A DNA stretch of 64,000 bases from Nocardia niigatensis NBRC 100131 (GTDB lineage: Bacteria > Actinomycetota > Actinomycetes > Mycobacteriales > Mycobacteriaceae). Under the pieces are notes generated by a model that worked only from the letters and a program-made list of their open reading frames with translations, had not been told where the DNA came from and searched no databases. Below are positions 25,652-36,315 of this stretch, one piece after another. How positions within the stretch are numbered: position 1 is the stretch's first letter; each line of letters begins with the position of its first letter. Location of the stretch: contig NZ_BAGC01000003.1 of the NCBI RefSeq assembly GCF_000308655.1, positions 211,605 through 275,604 on the forward strand. Direction: 5' to 3'. The position numbers and the translations under genes are program-made.

Positions 25652-26584
25652 ATGGATGTGCTGAGTGAGGCGCTGGCCTCCATGCGGACCGGCGCGCCGA
25701 ACTCGGTGCGAACCGACGGGCGCGCGCCCTGGGCGCTCCAGCTGCCGTCGACGGCGGGTGCGGGATTCCATGTGGTGCTGCACGGGACGTGCTGGTTCTA
25801 TCCCACTGAGAAGAGCAGTGAGGCAATCCCGTTGGGTCCCGGCGATGTGGTGTTCGTCCGTGACGGGGCGGGCCACATTCTTGCCGATCGCCCCGACACA
25901 GCCCCGGAGATTCCCCGGCCCGAGCAGTACACCCAGCGCCCGCCCGTGGGCGCGCTGCGACTCGGCGGCGACGGTCCGGCGGCCAGCCTGCTCTGCGGCA
26001 ACTATCACCTCGACGGGCAGCGGCCGCATCCGCTGCTGCGGCAGCTGCCCGAGGTGATCCACCTGCCCGCCCGGCACGGCCGGCACCCGGAGCTGACCGC
26101 GGCGATCCAGTTGCTCGGCGCGGAGCTGGACAATCCCCGCATCGGCTCGCACGGCATCGTGCCCGCGCTCATCGACTCGCTGCTGCTCTACATCCTGCGC
26201 GCCTGGATCGAGGATCAGCCGCAGTCCGAGGCGGTGGGATGGGCTGCGGCCCTGCGGGATCCGGCCGTCGCCCCGGCTCTGGAAGCCATGCACGGCGATC
26301 CGGCCGCGCCCTGGACCGTGCAATCCCTCGCCGACCACGCGGGCCTGTCCCGTGCCGCGTTCGCCCGCAAGTTCAATGCCATGGTCGGCGAACCCCCGCT
26401 GGCGTATCTGACCCGCTGGCGGTTGACCACGGCCGCCCGTCTGCTGCGCGAGGATGATCTGGCCATCGAAAAAGTCGCCGCGAGCGCGGGATACAGCTCC
26501 GAGTTCGCGTTCGGCAAGGCATTCAAGCGCGAATACGGCCTGGCCCCAGGGCAATACCGGCGCCAGGCCCGCACCGCCGCGTGA
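25652..26584 (+). CDS. AraC-family regulator with cupin domain (paralogue 1)
   Basis: A 310-aa activator-type regulator. The N-terminal AraC_binding/cupin_6 domain contains GAGFHVVLHGTCWFY and GPGDVVFVRDGAGH. The C-terminal double HTH (about residues 205-305) has SLADHAGLSRAAFARKFNA and IEKVAASAGYSSEFAFGKA. GAAGGAG precedes ATG 25652. It is clearly paralogous to the protein at 33668-34600, and both lie next to an oxidoreductase gene. The effector is unknown. Confidence 0.87.
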   Translation: MDVLSEALASMRTGAPNSVRTDGRAPWALQLPSTAGAGFHVVLHGTCWFYPTEKSSEAIPLGPGDVVFVRDGAGHILADRPDTAPEIPRPEQYTQRPPVGALRLGGDGPAASLLCGNYHLDGQRPHPLLRQLPEVIHLPARHGRHPELTAAIQLLGAELDNPRIGSHGIVPALIDSLLLYILRAWIEDQPQSEAVGWAAALRDPAVAPALEAMHGDPAAPWTVQSLADHAGLSRAAFARKFNAMVGEPPLAYLTRWRLTTAARLLREDDLAIEKVAASAGYSSEFAFGKAFKREYGLAPGQYRRQARTAA

Positions 26585-26633
26585 GCTCGGCCGTGCGGCC
26601 GCGTCACGGTTATCCCCAATCCACACAAATGCG

Positions 26634-26668
26634 CGGTGCCCCTGTGGATGAATTCCACAGGGGCACCG
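26634..26668. terminator. Bidirectional hairpin between araC and hsaB
   Basis: The 15-bp perfect arms CGGTGCCCCTGTGGA (26634-26648) and its complement (26654-26668) enclose a 5-nt loop. It lies between two convergent genes. Confidence 0.85.
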
Positions 26669-26731
26669 TGTGACCGGGTAGTCGAGGTTTCAGGGGCGAA
26701 GCCCGTGAGAGCTACCGAGAGTTGGTCATCC

Positions 26732-27328
26732 TCACAACCAGGTGTCCAAGGTGGTGGTCGTGAGGAAGTGTTCGAGGTCCGCGCGCCAGGGTGCGGGCGT
26801 CGTCTTCTCCGGTTCGATGGCCGTGTACTGGCCCCGGTAGAAGAGCAGCGGCCTGCCGGAGTCGGTGGACTCCGACAGGGCCTGGACCCGGCCGATCACG
26901 ATGTAGTGATCGCCGCCGTCGAGCACGTTGTCCACAGTGCACTGGATCGTGGCCAACGCGCCGTCCAGCACCGGAAGGTTCAGTTCCGAGGTGTGCCAGT
27001 CGATTCCGGCGAACTTGTCGGGTTCGCGGGAGCCGAAGCGGGCGCACGCCGGCTGTTGCTCCTCGGCGAGCATGTTCACGGCGAAGCTGCCGTTGCGTTC
27101 GATCGCCGCCCAGGAGCGGGACTCCTTGGTGGGGCAGAACAGCACCAGCGGCGGATCGAGGGACAGGGCGGCGAACGACTGGCACGCGAAGCCGATGGGG
27201 GCCTGCTCGCCGTCGACGCCGTCGAAGGTGGTGATGACGGTGATGCCGGTGCAGAACTGCCCCAGCACATTCCGGAACTGACGCCCGTCGATGACGGGTT
27301 GTGCGTCGGTGGTGATGTCCTCAGTCAA
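26732..27328 (-). CDS. hsaB: Flavin reductase HsaB
   Basis: NADH-dependent flavin reductase supplying reduced FMN to HsaA for 3-HSA hydroxylation. The 198-aa protein shows the flavin-reductase-like core FRNVLGQFCTGITVITT, GFACQSFAALSLDPPLVLF, FAVNMLAEEQQPACARFG and the C-terminal GQYTAIEPEKTTPAPWR. TTG 27328 was chosen because the core begins about 15 residues later, giving near-standard length; no ATG or GTG fits better. Last gene of hsaA-hsaD-hsaC-hsaB, 26 nt after hsaC. Confidence 0.9.
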   Translation of the reverse strand: MTEDITTDAQPVIDGRQFRNVLGQFCTGITVITTFDGVDGEQAPIGFACQSFAALSLDPPLVLFCPTKESRSWAAIERNGSFAVNMLAEEQQPACARFGSREPDKFAGIDWHTSELNLPVLDGALATIQCTVDNVLDGGDHYIVIGRVQALSESTDSGRPLLFYRGQYTAIEPEKTTPAPWRADLEHFLTTTTLDTWL

Positions 27329-27354
27329 GGTTCGGCCGCCCCTGTTCGTTCTCG

Positions 27355-29162
<1,808 letters not shown>

Positions 29163-30332
29163 TTACACCATCGTGTCGGTGATCGGCAGACCGAAGGCGT
29201 GCGTGCCGAACATGGCGTAGGCGCGCTCCGGATCCTGCGAGGCGTGCACGCGGCCGGCGTGCGCGTCACGCCAGAACCGCTGCAGCGGAGTGCCTTCCAC
29301 CAGCGCGGTGGCGCCGGAGGCCTCGAAGAGGCGGTCGATGGAGGCGATCACGCGGCCGGTGGCGCGCACCTGGTCGCGGCGGGCGGCGACGCGCAGGTCG
29401 AACGGAACTTCCTTGTCCGCCAGGATGTACGCGTATTCCTCGGCGATATTGCCGGACAGCTGACGCCAGGCGGCGTCGATGTCACTGGCGGCCTCGGCGA
29501 TGCGCACCTTGCCGAACGGGTCGTCCTTGGCCTTCTCGCCGGCGTAGGCGGCGCGCACGCGCTTGCCCTGGTGCTCGACGTGGGCCTCGTAGGCGCCGTA
29601 GCCCATGCCGATGATCGGTGTGGTAATGGTCGCGGGGTGGATGCTGCCCCACGGCATCTTGTACAGCGGATCGGTATTCTGCTCCAGGCCAGGCGATTTC
29701 AGTTCGCCCATGGTCCGCATGCTGAGGAAACGGTGCCTGGGTACGTAGACGTTCTCGACCACGACGGTGTTGGAGCCGGTGCCGCGCAGGCCGACCACGT
29801 GCCACACGTCGTTGATCTTGTATTCGCTCCGGGGGATCAGGAACGAGCCGAAGTCGACCGGCTTGCCGTTCTTGATGACCGGACCGCCGACGAACACCCA
29901 GTCGGCGTGGTCGGAGCCGGAGGACCAGGCCCACGAACCGTTGACGATGTAGCCCTCGCCGTCCTCGGTCACCACACCCGCGCCCATCGGGGCGTAGGAG
30001 GAGGAGATCCGGACCTCGGTGTCCTGGCCCCATACCTCTTCTTGCGCGCGCTGGTCGAACAGCGCCAGGTGCCAGTTGTGGATGCCGAGGATGCCGGCGC
30101 ACCAGCCGGTGGAGCCGCACGCGCTCGCGATCTTGCGGACGGTGTCGTAGAAGATCACCGGGTCGCAGGCGTAGCCGCCCCACTGCTTGGGCTGCACGAG
30201 CTTGAAGAAGCCGGTCGCCTGCAGATCCTTGACGGTCTGGTCGGGAAGGCGGCGCAGATCCTCGGTCTCCTGGGCGCGCTCACGCAGGGTCGGCAGCAGC
30301 GCCTCGACCCGCTCAACTACTTCTTGCGTCAT
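29163..30332 (-). CDS. hsaA: 3-HSA hydroxylase oxygenase HsaA
   Basis: Acyl-CoA-dehydrogenase-fold, flavin-dependent monooxygenase that ortho-hydroxylates 3-HSA using FMNH2 from HsaB. The 389-aa protein has FFKLVQPKQWGGYACDPVIF (about residues 37-56), SACGSTGWCAGILGIHNWHL, NGSWAWSSGSDHADWVF and the C-terminal ASGATALVEGTPLQRFWRD. First gene of the minus-strand hsa operon; KstR-like boxes lie in the 196-nt region shared with kshA. Confidence 0.94.
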   Translation of the reverse strand: MTQEVVERVEALLPTLRERAQETEDLRRLPDQTVKDLQATGFFKLVQPKQWGGYACDPVIFYDTVRKIASACGSTGWCAGILGIHNWHLALFDQRAQEEVWGQDTEVRISSSYAPMGAGVVTEDGEGYIVNGSWAWSSGSDHADWVFVGGPVIKNGKPVDFGSFLIPRSEYKINDVWHVVGLRGTGSNTVVVENVYVPRHRFLSMRTMGELKSPGLEQNTDPLYKMPWGSIHPATITTPIIGMGYGAYEAHVEHQGKRVRAAYAGEKAKDDPFGKVRIAEAASDIDAAWRQLSGNIAEEYAYILADKEVPFDLRVAARRDQVRATGRVIASIDRLFEASGATALVEGTPLQRFWRDAHAGRVHASQDPERAYAMFGTHAFGLPITDTMV

Positions 30333-30389
30333 CTCGCCAGTTGCTCCTGCCTGGTGTTACGGGAAGCGGTCTTCGTTTGCCCCTGAGAG

Positions 30390-30403
30390 TAGAACACGTT
30401 CTT
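30390..30403. promoter_or_regulatory. KstR-type operator, hsaA side
   Basis: TAGAACACGTTCTT matches TnnAACnnGTTnnA except for the last base. It is centred about 65 nt upstream of the hsaA start and about 102 nt from the second box near kshA. Confidence 0.78.
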
Positions 30404-30491
30404 ATTCCTGTCGAGAACGCGGTTCGAGCGCAGCTCAGAGAGCCCCCATCCTGGTAGTTGGTCCTATAGCTGGCCAACCGTCAGCCAATTT

Positions 30492-30505
30492 TGTAACGTG
30501 TTCTA
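30492..30505. promoter_or_regulatory. KstR-type operator, kshA side
   Basis: TGTAACGTGTTCTA fits TnnAACnnGTTnnA at all fixed positions. It lies 24 nt upstream of the kshA ATG and just before its Shine-Dalgarno. Confidence 0.88.
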
Positions 30506-30528
30506 GTACATCCATAGGAGGATCAACG

Positions 30529-31734
30529 ATGGCGACAACCGCCCAAGGGCCCCGCGGGAAGGTCCGCGAGATCGACGTGGGCTCGATGCCCACCCGCTTC
30601 GCCCGGGGCTGGCACTGCCTGGGACTTGCCAAGGACTTCCGTGACGGCAAGCCGCACGCGGTCAATGTATTCGGCACCAAACTGGTTGTCTTCATGAACA
30701 GCCAGAACGAACTGAAGGTGCTGGACTCCTACTGCCGTCACCTGGGCGGCGACCTCTCCATGGGTGAGGTGAAGGGCGATTCGATCGCCTGCCCGTTCCA
30801 CGACTGGCGCTGGGGCGGCGACGGCAAGTGCACCGGCATCCCCTACGCGCGACGCGTGCCCCCGCTGGCCCGCACCCGCGCGTGGATCACGCTCGAGCGC
30901 AACGGCCAGCTGTTCGTCTGGCACGACCACGAGGGCAACCCGCCGCCGGACGAGGTGACCATCCCCTACATCGAGGGTCCCTACACCAACGCGGACGGCA
31001 GCTCCTCGGAGACGCTCAACGAGGGCTGGACCGACTGGACCTGGCACTCGCTGCTGATCGAGGGCTCCAACTGCCGCGAGATCATCGACAACGTCGTGGA
31101 TATGGCGCACTTCTTCTATATCCACTACGCGTTCCCCACGTTCTTCAAGAACGTGCTCGAGGGTCACATCGCCACCCAGTACCTGGAGACCAAGGCTCGC
31201 CCGGACATCGGCAACGCGGCCAAGGCCGGCATCGACGTGCTGCTCAAGTCCGAGGCGTCGTACTTCGGGCCGTCGTACATGATCAACCCGCTGCTCAACA
31301 TCTACAGCGGCTTCGAGGTCAAGACGGTCCTCATCAACTGCCACTACCCGGTCACGCAGGACTCCTTCATGCTGCAGTGGGGCGTCTCGCTGGAGAAGCC
31401 CAAGGGCCTGCCGGACGAGCAGGCGGCCATGTTCGCCGCCAAGATGACCGAGGGCGTCAGCGAGGGCTTCCTGCAGGACGTCGAGATCTGGAAGCACAAG
31501 TCCAAGATCGAGAACCCCCTGCTGACCGAGGAAGACGGGCCGGTCTACCAGCTGCGCCGCTGGTACGAGCAGTTCTACGTCGACGTCGCCGACATCGACC
31601 CGAAGATGACGCAGCGCTTCGAATTCGAGATCGACACCTCCAAGGCCAACGAGGCCTGGGGTCTCGAGGTCGAGGAGAACCTGCGCAGGAAGCGGGAGGC
31701 CGACGAGGCCGCCGCGCAGGAGGCGAACGCCTGA
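30529..31734 (+). CDS. kshA: 3-ketosteroid 9alpha-hydroxylase oxygenase KshA
   Basis: Rieske non-heme iron oxygenase hydroxylating C9 of 3-ketosteroids; electrons come from the reductase KshB, which is not in this window. The 401-aa protein has the [2Fe-2S] ligands in CRHLGGDLS and CPFHDWRW (Cys-x-His ... Cys-x2-His, residues about 67-90) and the mononuclear iron site in NVVDMAHFFYIHYAFP. AGGAGGA precedes ATG 30529. A KstR box lies between promoter and start. The stop overlaps the next gene by 1 nt. Confidence 0.95.
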   Translation: MATTAQGPRGKVREIDVGSMPTRFARGWHCLGLAKDFRDGKPHAVNVFGTKLVVFMNSQNELKVLDSYCRHLGGDLSMGEVKGDSIACPFHDWRWGGDGKCTGIPYARRVPPLARTRAWITLERNGQLFVWHDHEGNPPPDEVTIPYIEGPYTNADGSSSETLNEGWTDWTWHSLLIEGSNCREIIDNVVDMAHFFYIHYAFPTFFKNVLEGHIATQYLETKARPDIGNAAKAGIDVLLKSEASYFGPSYMINPLLNIYSGFEVKTVLINCHYPVTQDSFMLQWGVSLEKPKGLPDEQAAMFAAKMTEGVSEGFLQDVEIWKHKSKIENPLLTEEDGPVYQLRRWYEQFYVDVADIDPKMTQRFEFEIDTSKANEAWGLEVEENLRRKREADEAAAQEANA

Positions 31735-32063
31735 TGACCAGCTGGGCGAAGGCACCCGATTTCGCGGACCGTCCGGAACAGCGAGCACAGGTGCGCGCCC
31801 AGACGGTCCTCGACAAGGAGCACTACATGGAGTCGGGGCTGACACCGATCGCGTGTCAGACCTGCGGCACCGAGGTGCTCGTGCGCAAACACAGCCACAA
31901 TCAGAAGACGGTGCAGTGGACGGTCGATCCGGCCGCGCACTGCCCGGTGTTCCGGAAGCTGGCCGAGTCCGGCCCGACCACCGGCAAACCGGACTCCTGC
32001 CCGAATCTCGAGAAGACCATCGACCATGCGGTCGCGGAGGGTCTGCTCGGGATCGACGACTGA
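31734..32063 (+). CDS. Small Cys-containing protein coupled to kshA (Rv3527-like?)
   Basis: A 109-aa soluble protein whose ATG overlaps the kshA stop (TGATG). It has four Cys, in ACQTCGTEVLV (a Cys-x2-Cys pair), AHCPVF and SCPNL, a spacing that could hold a metal ion or a cluster. A conserved hypothetical gene also follows kshA in M. tuberculosis, but I have not compared the sequences. No ferredoxin or other named family could be assigned with confidence. A role in KshA maturation or electron supply is only inferred from the coupling. Confidence 0.7.
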   Translation: MTSWAKAPDFADRPEQRAQVRAQTVLDKEHYMESGLTPIACQTCGTEVLVRKHSHNQKTVQWTVDPAAHCPVFRKLAESGPTTGKPDSCPNLEKTIDHAVAEGLLGIDD

Positions 32064-32066
32064 GGC

Positions 32067-32486
32067 TCAGTCGAGCCGGAAGTCGGCGAAATCGAATCCG
32101 GGGGAGACGACGCAACTCACCAGCACGTAGTCGTCACCCGCGGGTCGGGCGGCCTGGCTGATTCCGCCGGGAACCACCGCCTGAGGGCGTTGCCCCTGCT
32201 CGACATCGGGTCCGAGGACGATCTCCTCACCCCCGATGTTCAGCAGCAGGGGGCCACCCCGATGCCAGAACCAGATCTCGTCCGACGTCACCGTGTGCGG
32301 CGCGGACTTCTCACCGGGCAGCAGCAGGAAATAGATGGCCGTGGCGCTCGCGCGCCCGCCCGGATAGCCCTCCGGCTCGAATTCCACTCCGCTGCGCCAG
32401 GTTTCCCGATACCAGCCGCCCTCCGGATGCGGCTCCATATCCAGTTCGGCGGCCAGCTTCGGACGGTCGTCGCTCATGGCCTCCAC
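32067..32486 (-). CDS. DUF985 cupin protein
   Basis: A 139-aa single-domain cupin of the DUF985 (cupin_5) family: LDMEPHPEGGWYRETWRS, ATAIYFLLLPGEKSAPH, and the C-terminal SCVVSPGFDFADF. The substrate is unknown. It is convergent with the kshA-coupled gene, only 3 nt apart, and transcribed from the direction of the saccharopine-reductase-like gene, 27 nt downstream of it. ATG 32477 is an alternative start. Confidence 0.85.
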   Translation of the reverse strand: MEAMSDDRPKLAAELDMEPHPEGGWYRETWRSGVEFEPEGYPGGRASATAIYFLLLPGEKSAPHTVTSDEIWFWHRGGPLLLNIGGEEIVLGPDVEQGQRPQAVVPGGISQAARPAGDDYVLVSCVVSPGFDFADFRLD

Positions 32487-32513
32487 TGTATTGACTTCGG
32501 GCCGCGATCGACT

Positions 32514-33569
32514 TCAGGCCGCGGTGATCGTCCAGGTGATGCCGTGGTGCGCCAGGGAATTCAGGAAATCCGCGGCGTCGAACGCTTCGGCGGGGGCCAG
32601 GGCGCCGGGCTCGGCGGTGCCGCCCGCCAGCCGTACCGCCGCCTCGACCGCCATGAGTGCGGAATCCCGATAGGAATCCACGCCGCTGACCACGCCGCGT
32701 ACGGTTTCGCCCGCCGCGCCGGTCGCGTCCACGACGAGGTGGTAGCGCAGGTCCGCGCTCGGTGCGTCGGGCATGGCGTCGAGCGCCTCGGGGGTGAACC
32801 CGCTCAGGTTCTCCAGGATCGCGACATCCAGCGCACCGGCCACATAGGACACGTCGGAGTGTCGGGGAATGGTGAGCACCGGCGGCTGCGGGAACTTGGC
32901 GACCGGGGTCGGAGCGGTGGCGTGGGGGAAGGTGATCTCGGTGTGCCGGGTGGCCGGACCGGTGCGGAATTCCCCGGCCTCGTAGTGCCAGCCCCCCGAA
33001 CGGAACCAATCCAGGCCGGCCAGCACGGTTTTCGCGCTGCCCTTCGAGCCGTTGCCGCCGCTGAGGCTGAGATGGCTGAGCACGACCTCGGCCGGCCCTT
33101 TGACGCGGCGGGTCGTCAGGTGGGCCAGCAGGTCACCCGGCAGATTGCTGTCGGTGACGCCGGAAACGACTGTCACCCCGGCATTTTCGGCGCGCGGGCC
33201 GTACTGGTCGAGCACCCGGCGCAGGAACAGCTGCTCGCCCGAGATGTCGGTGTAGTGCGCGCCGGCGTCGATCGCGGCGGCGAGGATCGGCTCGCCGAGG
33301 TCGACGTAGGCGGGCAGCGCGCTGATCACCACGTCCGCGCCGTCGAAGGCCGCGACCAGGGCGGCGGGGTCGTCCAGGTCCGCGATCCGGATCGCGGCGG
33401 CGGCCAGGCCGGCGGTCTCGGCGGCGGTGCGCAGCCGATCGGCATTGCGGCCCACCAGGATCGGGGTCAGCCCGCGGCGGTGCAGCTCGGACAGGAGGTA
33501 GCCGCCGGTGTGGCCGTTCGCGCCGTACACGGCGATGGTGGGGGTCCGGGTGGCTTCGTTCGTTGTCAT
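32514..33569 (-). CDS. Saccharopine dehydrogenase-like NAD(P)-binding protein
   Basis: A 351-aa protein with an N-terminal Rossmann domain (IAVYGANGHTGGYLLSELHR, then LVGRNADRLRTAAE) and the family segments ADVVISALPAYVDLGEPILAA and AGAHYTDISGEQLFL. It resembles trans-acting enoyl reductase/saccharopine dehydrogenase-like proteins of actinobacteria, whose substrates are mostly unknown. Divergent from an AraC regulator (98-nt gap with GTGAGC/GCTCAC dyads), which probably controls it; the cupin gene follows in the same direction. Confidence 0.82.
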   Translation of the reverse strand: MTTNEATRTPTIAVYGANGHTGGYLLSELHRRGLTPILVGRNADRLRTAAETAGLAAAAIRIADLDDPAALVAAFDGADVVISALPAYVDLGEPILAAAIDAGAHYTDISGEQLFLRRVLDQYGPRAENAGVTVVSGVTDSNLPGDLLAHLTTRRVKGPAEVVLSHLSLSGGNGSKGSAKTVLAGLDWFRSGGWHYEAGEFRTGPATRHTEITFPHATAPTPVAKFPQPPVLTIPRHSDVSYVAGALDVAILENLSGFTPEALDAMPDAPSADLRYHLVVDATGAAGETVRGVVSGVDSYRDSALMAVEAAVRLAGGTAEPGALAPAEAFDAADFLNSLAHHGITWTITAA

Positions 33570-33591
33570 GGGAATGAAGTTATTCGGAGCA

Positions 33592-33651
33592 GGTGAGCAT
33601 ATGAATGGCTGATTCGCTCACTTTCATGCCCTGAACGCTCACACGGTGAGC
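33592..33651. promoter_or_regulatory. Four GTGAGC/GCTCAC half-sites between divergent genes
   Basis: GTGAGC occurs at 33593-33598 and 33646-33651, and GCTCAC at 33616-33621 and 33637-33642. This forms two inverted pairs with spacers of 17 and 3 nt. The location between the reductase gene and the AraC gene suggests AraC binding sites. Confidence 0.65.
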
Positions 33652-33667
33652 TGTATAGTCCGATGTC

Positions 33668-34600
33668 GTGGACATCCTCAGCGAGACCATCGCCGCCATC
33701 CGCACCGGCAGTCCGGCCTCGGGGCTCTTCGTCCGGCACGCGCCGTGGGGCCGCCGCTATCCGAAGGTGCCAGGCGCGGGATTCCATGTCGTGCTGCAGG
33801 GTGCGTGCTGGGTGCTGCCACCGGACGGCGAGCCGATCCCGCTGGGCGCAGGCGATGTGGTGTTCATGCCGCGCGGGGAGGACCACGATCTCGTCGACGC
33901 GCTGGGGACGCCGATCACCGAGGTCGCGATGCCCGGGGAGCCGCAAGCGCGGGAAGGCGGAGCGGAGATCACGGGGCCGGGTACGCGGACCGCATTGGTG
34001 TGCGGCGCATACGAACTCGGCCGGCAGCGCAGTCACCCGCTGCTCGACGACCTGCCGGAATTCATCCACCTCCCGGCCCGCCCGGGCCGGCACCTGGCCC
34101 TGCGATCCGCGGTGGATCTGCTCGCCGCCGAGATCGCCGAACCCCGGCCCGGCACCGACGCCGCCGTTCCCGCGCTGCTCGACACCCTGCTGCTGTTCAT
34201 GCTGCGCGCCTGGTTCGACGAACAGTCCACCGCGCCGGGCGGCTGGGCGGGCGCCTTCGGCGACCCCGCCGTCTCGGATGCCCTGCGCGCGATTCACGCT
34301 GCGCCGGAACGGGCTTGGACCGTCCCGGAGCTGAGCGCCATCGCAGGCGTCAGCCGCGCCACCCTGGCCCGCCGCTTCCTCGCCACAGTCGGCGAGCCGC
34401 CGCTGACCTACCTGACCCGCTGGCGCATGCTCACCGCTGCGCGGCTGCTGCGCGAGACCGGCACCCCGCTCGCCGGTGTCGCCCGGAAGGTCGGCTACCA
34501 GAGCGAATTCGCTTTCGCCAAGGCGTTCAAACGCCAGTACGGCTCGGCCCCCGGCCGCTACCGGCACGCCGAGGACGAAGCCACCGTGATCGCGGTCTGA
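33668..34600 (+). CDS. AraC-family regulator with cupin domain (paralogue 2)
   Basis: A 310-aa regulator of the same architecture and length as the protein at 25652. The shared pieces include GAGFHVVLQGACWVLP, GAGDVVFMPRGEDH, EPPLTYLTRWRMLTAARLL and a C-terminal GYQSEFAFAKAFKRQYG. The N-terminal cupin should bind the effector and the C-terminal double HTH the DNA. GTG 33668 is the start. It probably activates the divergent reductase-cupin genes through the dyads at 33592-33651. Confidence 0.87.
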   Translation: MDILSETIAAIRTGSPASGLFVRHAPWGRRYPKVPGAGFHVVLQGACWVLPPDGEPIPLGAGDVVFMPRGEDHDLVDALGTPITEVAMPGEPQAREGGAEITGPGTRTALVCGAYELGRQRSHPLLDDLPEFIHLPARPGRHLALRSAVDLLAAEIAEPRPGTDAAVPALLDTLLLFMLRAWFDEQSTAPGGWAGAFGDPAVSDALRAIHAAPERAWTVPELSAIAGVSRATLARRFLATVGEPPLTYLTRWRMLTAARLLRETGTPLAGVARKVGYQSEFAFAKAFKRQYGSAPGRYRHAEDEATVIAV

Positions 34601-34656
34601 ACGCGGGCCGGTCGGGCGGACGGCGGGCGGGCCCGGTTCGGCCTAGGCTGAGCGTT

Positions 34657-35394
34657 GTGACGGACTGGCGTGCACGCAGCGGACCGATCGGCGTCTTGAC
34701 CGGCGCGGGGATCTCGACCGATTCCGGGATACCGGATTTCCGTGGGCCGCGCGGGGTTTGGACCAAGGATCCGATCGCCGAACTGCTGTCGACCTACCAG
34801 AACTATGTGGCCGATCCGGAACTGCGAACCCGGGCCTGGCTGGCGCGGCGGGACAATCCGGCCTGGCGGGCCACCCCGAACGCCGCGCATCAGGCGCTGG
34901 TGCGGCTGGCCGGTTCGGGGCGGCAGGTCGGCATCATCACCCAGAACATCGACCGGCTGCACCAGCGCGCCGGATCGGACACCGTGGTGGAGATCCACGG
35001 CAATATGTTCGAGGTCGTCTGCATCGACTGCGATTTCACCGGGTCGATGGCCGCCACCCTGGAGCGGGTGGCCGCGGGCGAACCGGATCCGGCCTGCCCG
35101 GACTGCGGCGGCATCCTGAAGGCGGCCGTCATCATGTTCGGGCAGCAACTCGACACCACTGCCATCCGGGCGGCCGTGCAGATCGCCGAGAGCGCCGAAA
35201 TCTTTCTGGCCGTGGGCAGTTCACTCCAGGTGGAGCCCGCCGCGTCCATGTGCGCGGTGGCGGTGGACGCGGGGGCCGAGCTGGTCATCGTGAACAACGA
35301 GCCGACACCATACGACGAGTACGCCGCCGAGATCGTGCGCGACCCGATCGGGGCAGCGTTGCCGCGGCTGGTGTCGGAAATCCTGGGGGACTGA
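34657..35394 (+). CDS. cobB: NAD-dependent protein deacylase, sirtuin (CobB-like)
   Basis: A 245-aa sirtuin that removes acyl groups from lysines using NAD. Visible motifs are GAGISTDSGIPDFRGPRG (residues about 17-34), TQNIDRLHQRAG, the catalytic His in VVEIHGNMFE, and the zinc ligands in CIDCDF and CPDCGG. GSSLQVEPAA and VNNEPTPYD follow. GTG 34657 starts 56 nt after the AraC stop. Acyl-CoA-rich steroid catabolism generates propionyl-CoA and deacylation could be relevant, but no direct link is visible. Confidence 0.93.
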   Translation: MTDWRARSGPIGVLTGAGISTDSGIPDFRGPRGVWTKDPIAELLSTYQNYVADPELRTRAWLARRDNPAWRATPNAAHQALVRLAGSGRQVGIITQNIDRLHQRAGSDTVVEIHGNMFEVVCIDCDFTGSMAATLERVAAGEPDPACPDCGGILKAAVIMFGQQLDTTAIRAAVQIAESAEIFLAVGSSLQVEPAASMCAVAVDAGAELVIVNNEPTPYDEYAAEIVRDPIGAALPRLVSEILGD

Positions 35395-35399
35395 GGGTT

Positions 35400-36152
35400 T
35401 CAGACGAACGGCGTCTTGGGGCGCGGCATCATCTCGCCGTCGACCCAGATGTCGACCTTCTCGTTGTAGAACGACGCGAGCCCCGCGATCTTCTGGCTCT
35501 CCGGCAGCGGGGTGCGGTAGATCCACACCAGGTCCGGGTAGCTGGTCTCACCCAGCTGGACGTTCCAGTACTCGGCGTGGCCCTTGTACGGGCACGACGT
35601 CTTCGTCGCCGACGGGCGCAGCAGGTCCATGCGGATATCGGTCAGGGGCAGGTAGTAGCGCGCGGGCAGGCCGGTCTCGAACAGGATGCGCGGGGAGTGC
35701 GAATCGGCGAGGGTCTCGCCGTCCAGTTCGACCCGGATGTGGCGGGAACTGCCCAGGATGTCGACCCGGGTGTAGGGGTCGCGCGGGTGGACGTAGATGG
35801 GCTCGTCCTCCTCGAACCACTCGTCCATGGCCTGGAAGTCCAGCTTCACCAGGTCGCGCAGTTCCGGAATCGGGGAGTCGAGATGCCGCACGGCCGCGCC
35901 CGCGGCGGTGACGCCATCGGCCACCACATCGAATTCGGTGCCCTCCCCGCGGCTCGGGGAGTGGCGGATGTTGCCATTGGGTTCGAGCTTCACCCGCAGG
36001 TCCGCGACCGGCAGGTAGTAGGTGGGGTAGTGGGGTCCCTCCCACACCAGCGTCGGATGGACGGTGTCGGCGGCCAGATGACCGCCCAGGTAGGCGCGTA
36101 CCCGCTTGGCGCTCGGTTCGACGCGTACCCGGCCACGCTGTGTCTCGGTCAT
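35400..36152 (-). CDS. Tandem DUF427 protein
   Basis: A 250-aa protein with two DUF427 domains. The first (residues about 8-115) contains TLVWEGPHYPTYYLPVADL and the second (about 135-245) contains ILFETGLPARYYLPLTDI, ATKTSCPYKGHAEYWNV and the family end VDIWVDGEMMPRPKTPF. Function is unknown; single-domain relatives are common in actinobacteria. ATG 36152 gives the natural MTETQRGRVRVEPS start. It is convergent with the sirtuin gene (5 nt apart). Confidence 0.85.
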   Translation of the reverse strand: MTETQRGRVRVEPSAKRVRAYLGGHLAADTVHPTLVWEGPHYPTYYLPVADLRVKLEPNGNIRHSPSRGEGTEFDVVADGVTAAGAAVRHLDSPIPELRDLVKLDFQAMDEWFEEDEPIYVHPRDPYTRVDILGSSRHIRVELDGETLADSHSPRILFETGLPARYYLPLTDIRMDLLRPSATKTSCPYKGHAEYWNVQLGETSYPDLVWIYRTPLPESQKIAGLASFYNEKVDIWVDGEMMPRPKTPFV

Positions 36153-36315
36153 ACCTTCCGACGGTACGCCCGTGGGTAAACCCCTGTCGGGGAGCAGGAT
36201 TCGCGTACCAGCGGCAGCCTCGGAAACCTGGGCCGGACCGGCGATTTTCCCTGCCCGACCGGGCCCGTTATGGTGTTCCGGCAACTCATGGGCAACACGA
36301 GAAGGTGGCGGTCAG

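Noticed and set aside
33646..34656. In-frame extension upstream of the sirtuin gene
   Set aside because: It overlaps the AraC gene in another frame. The sirtuin domain and its conserved start fit GTG 34657.
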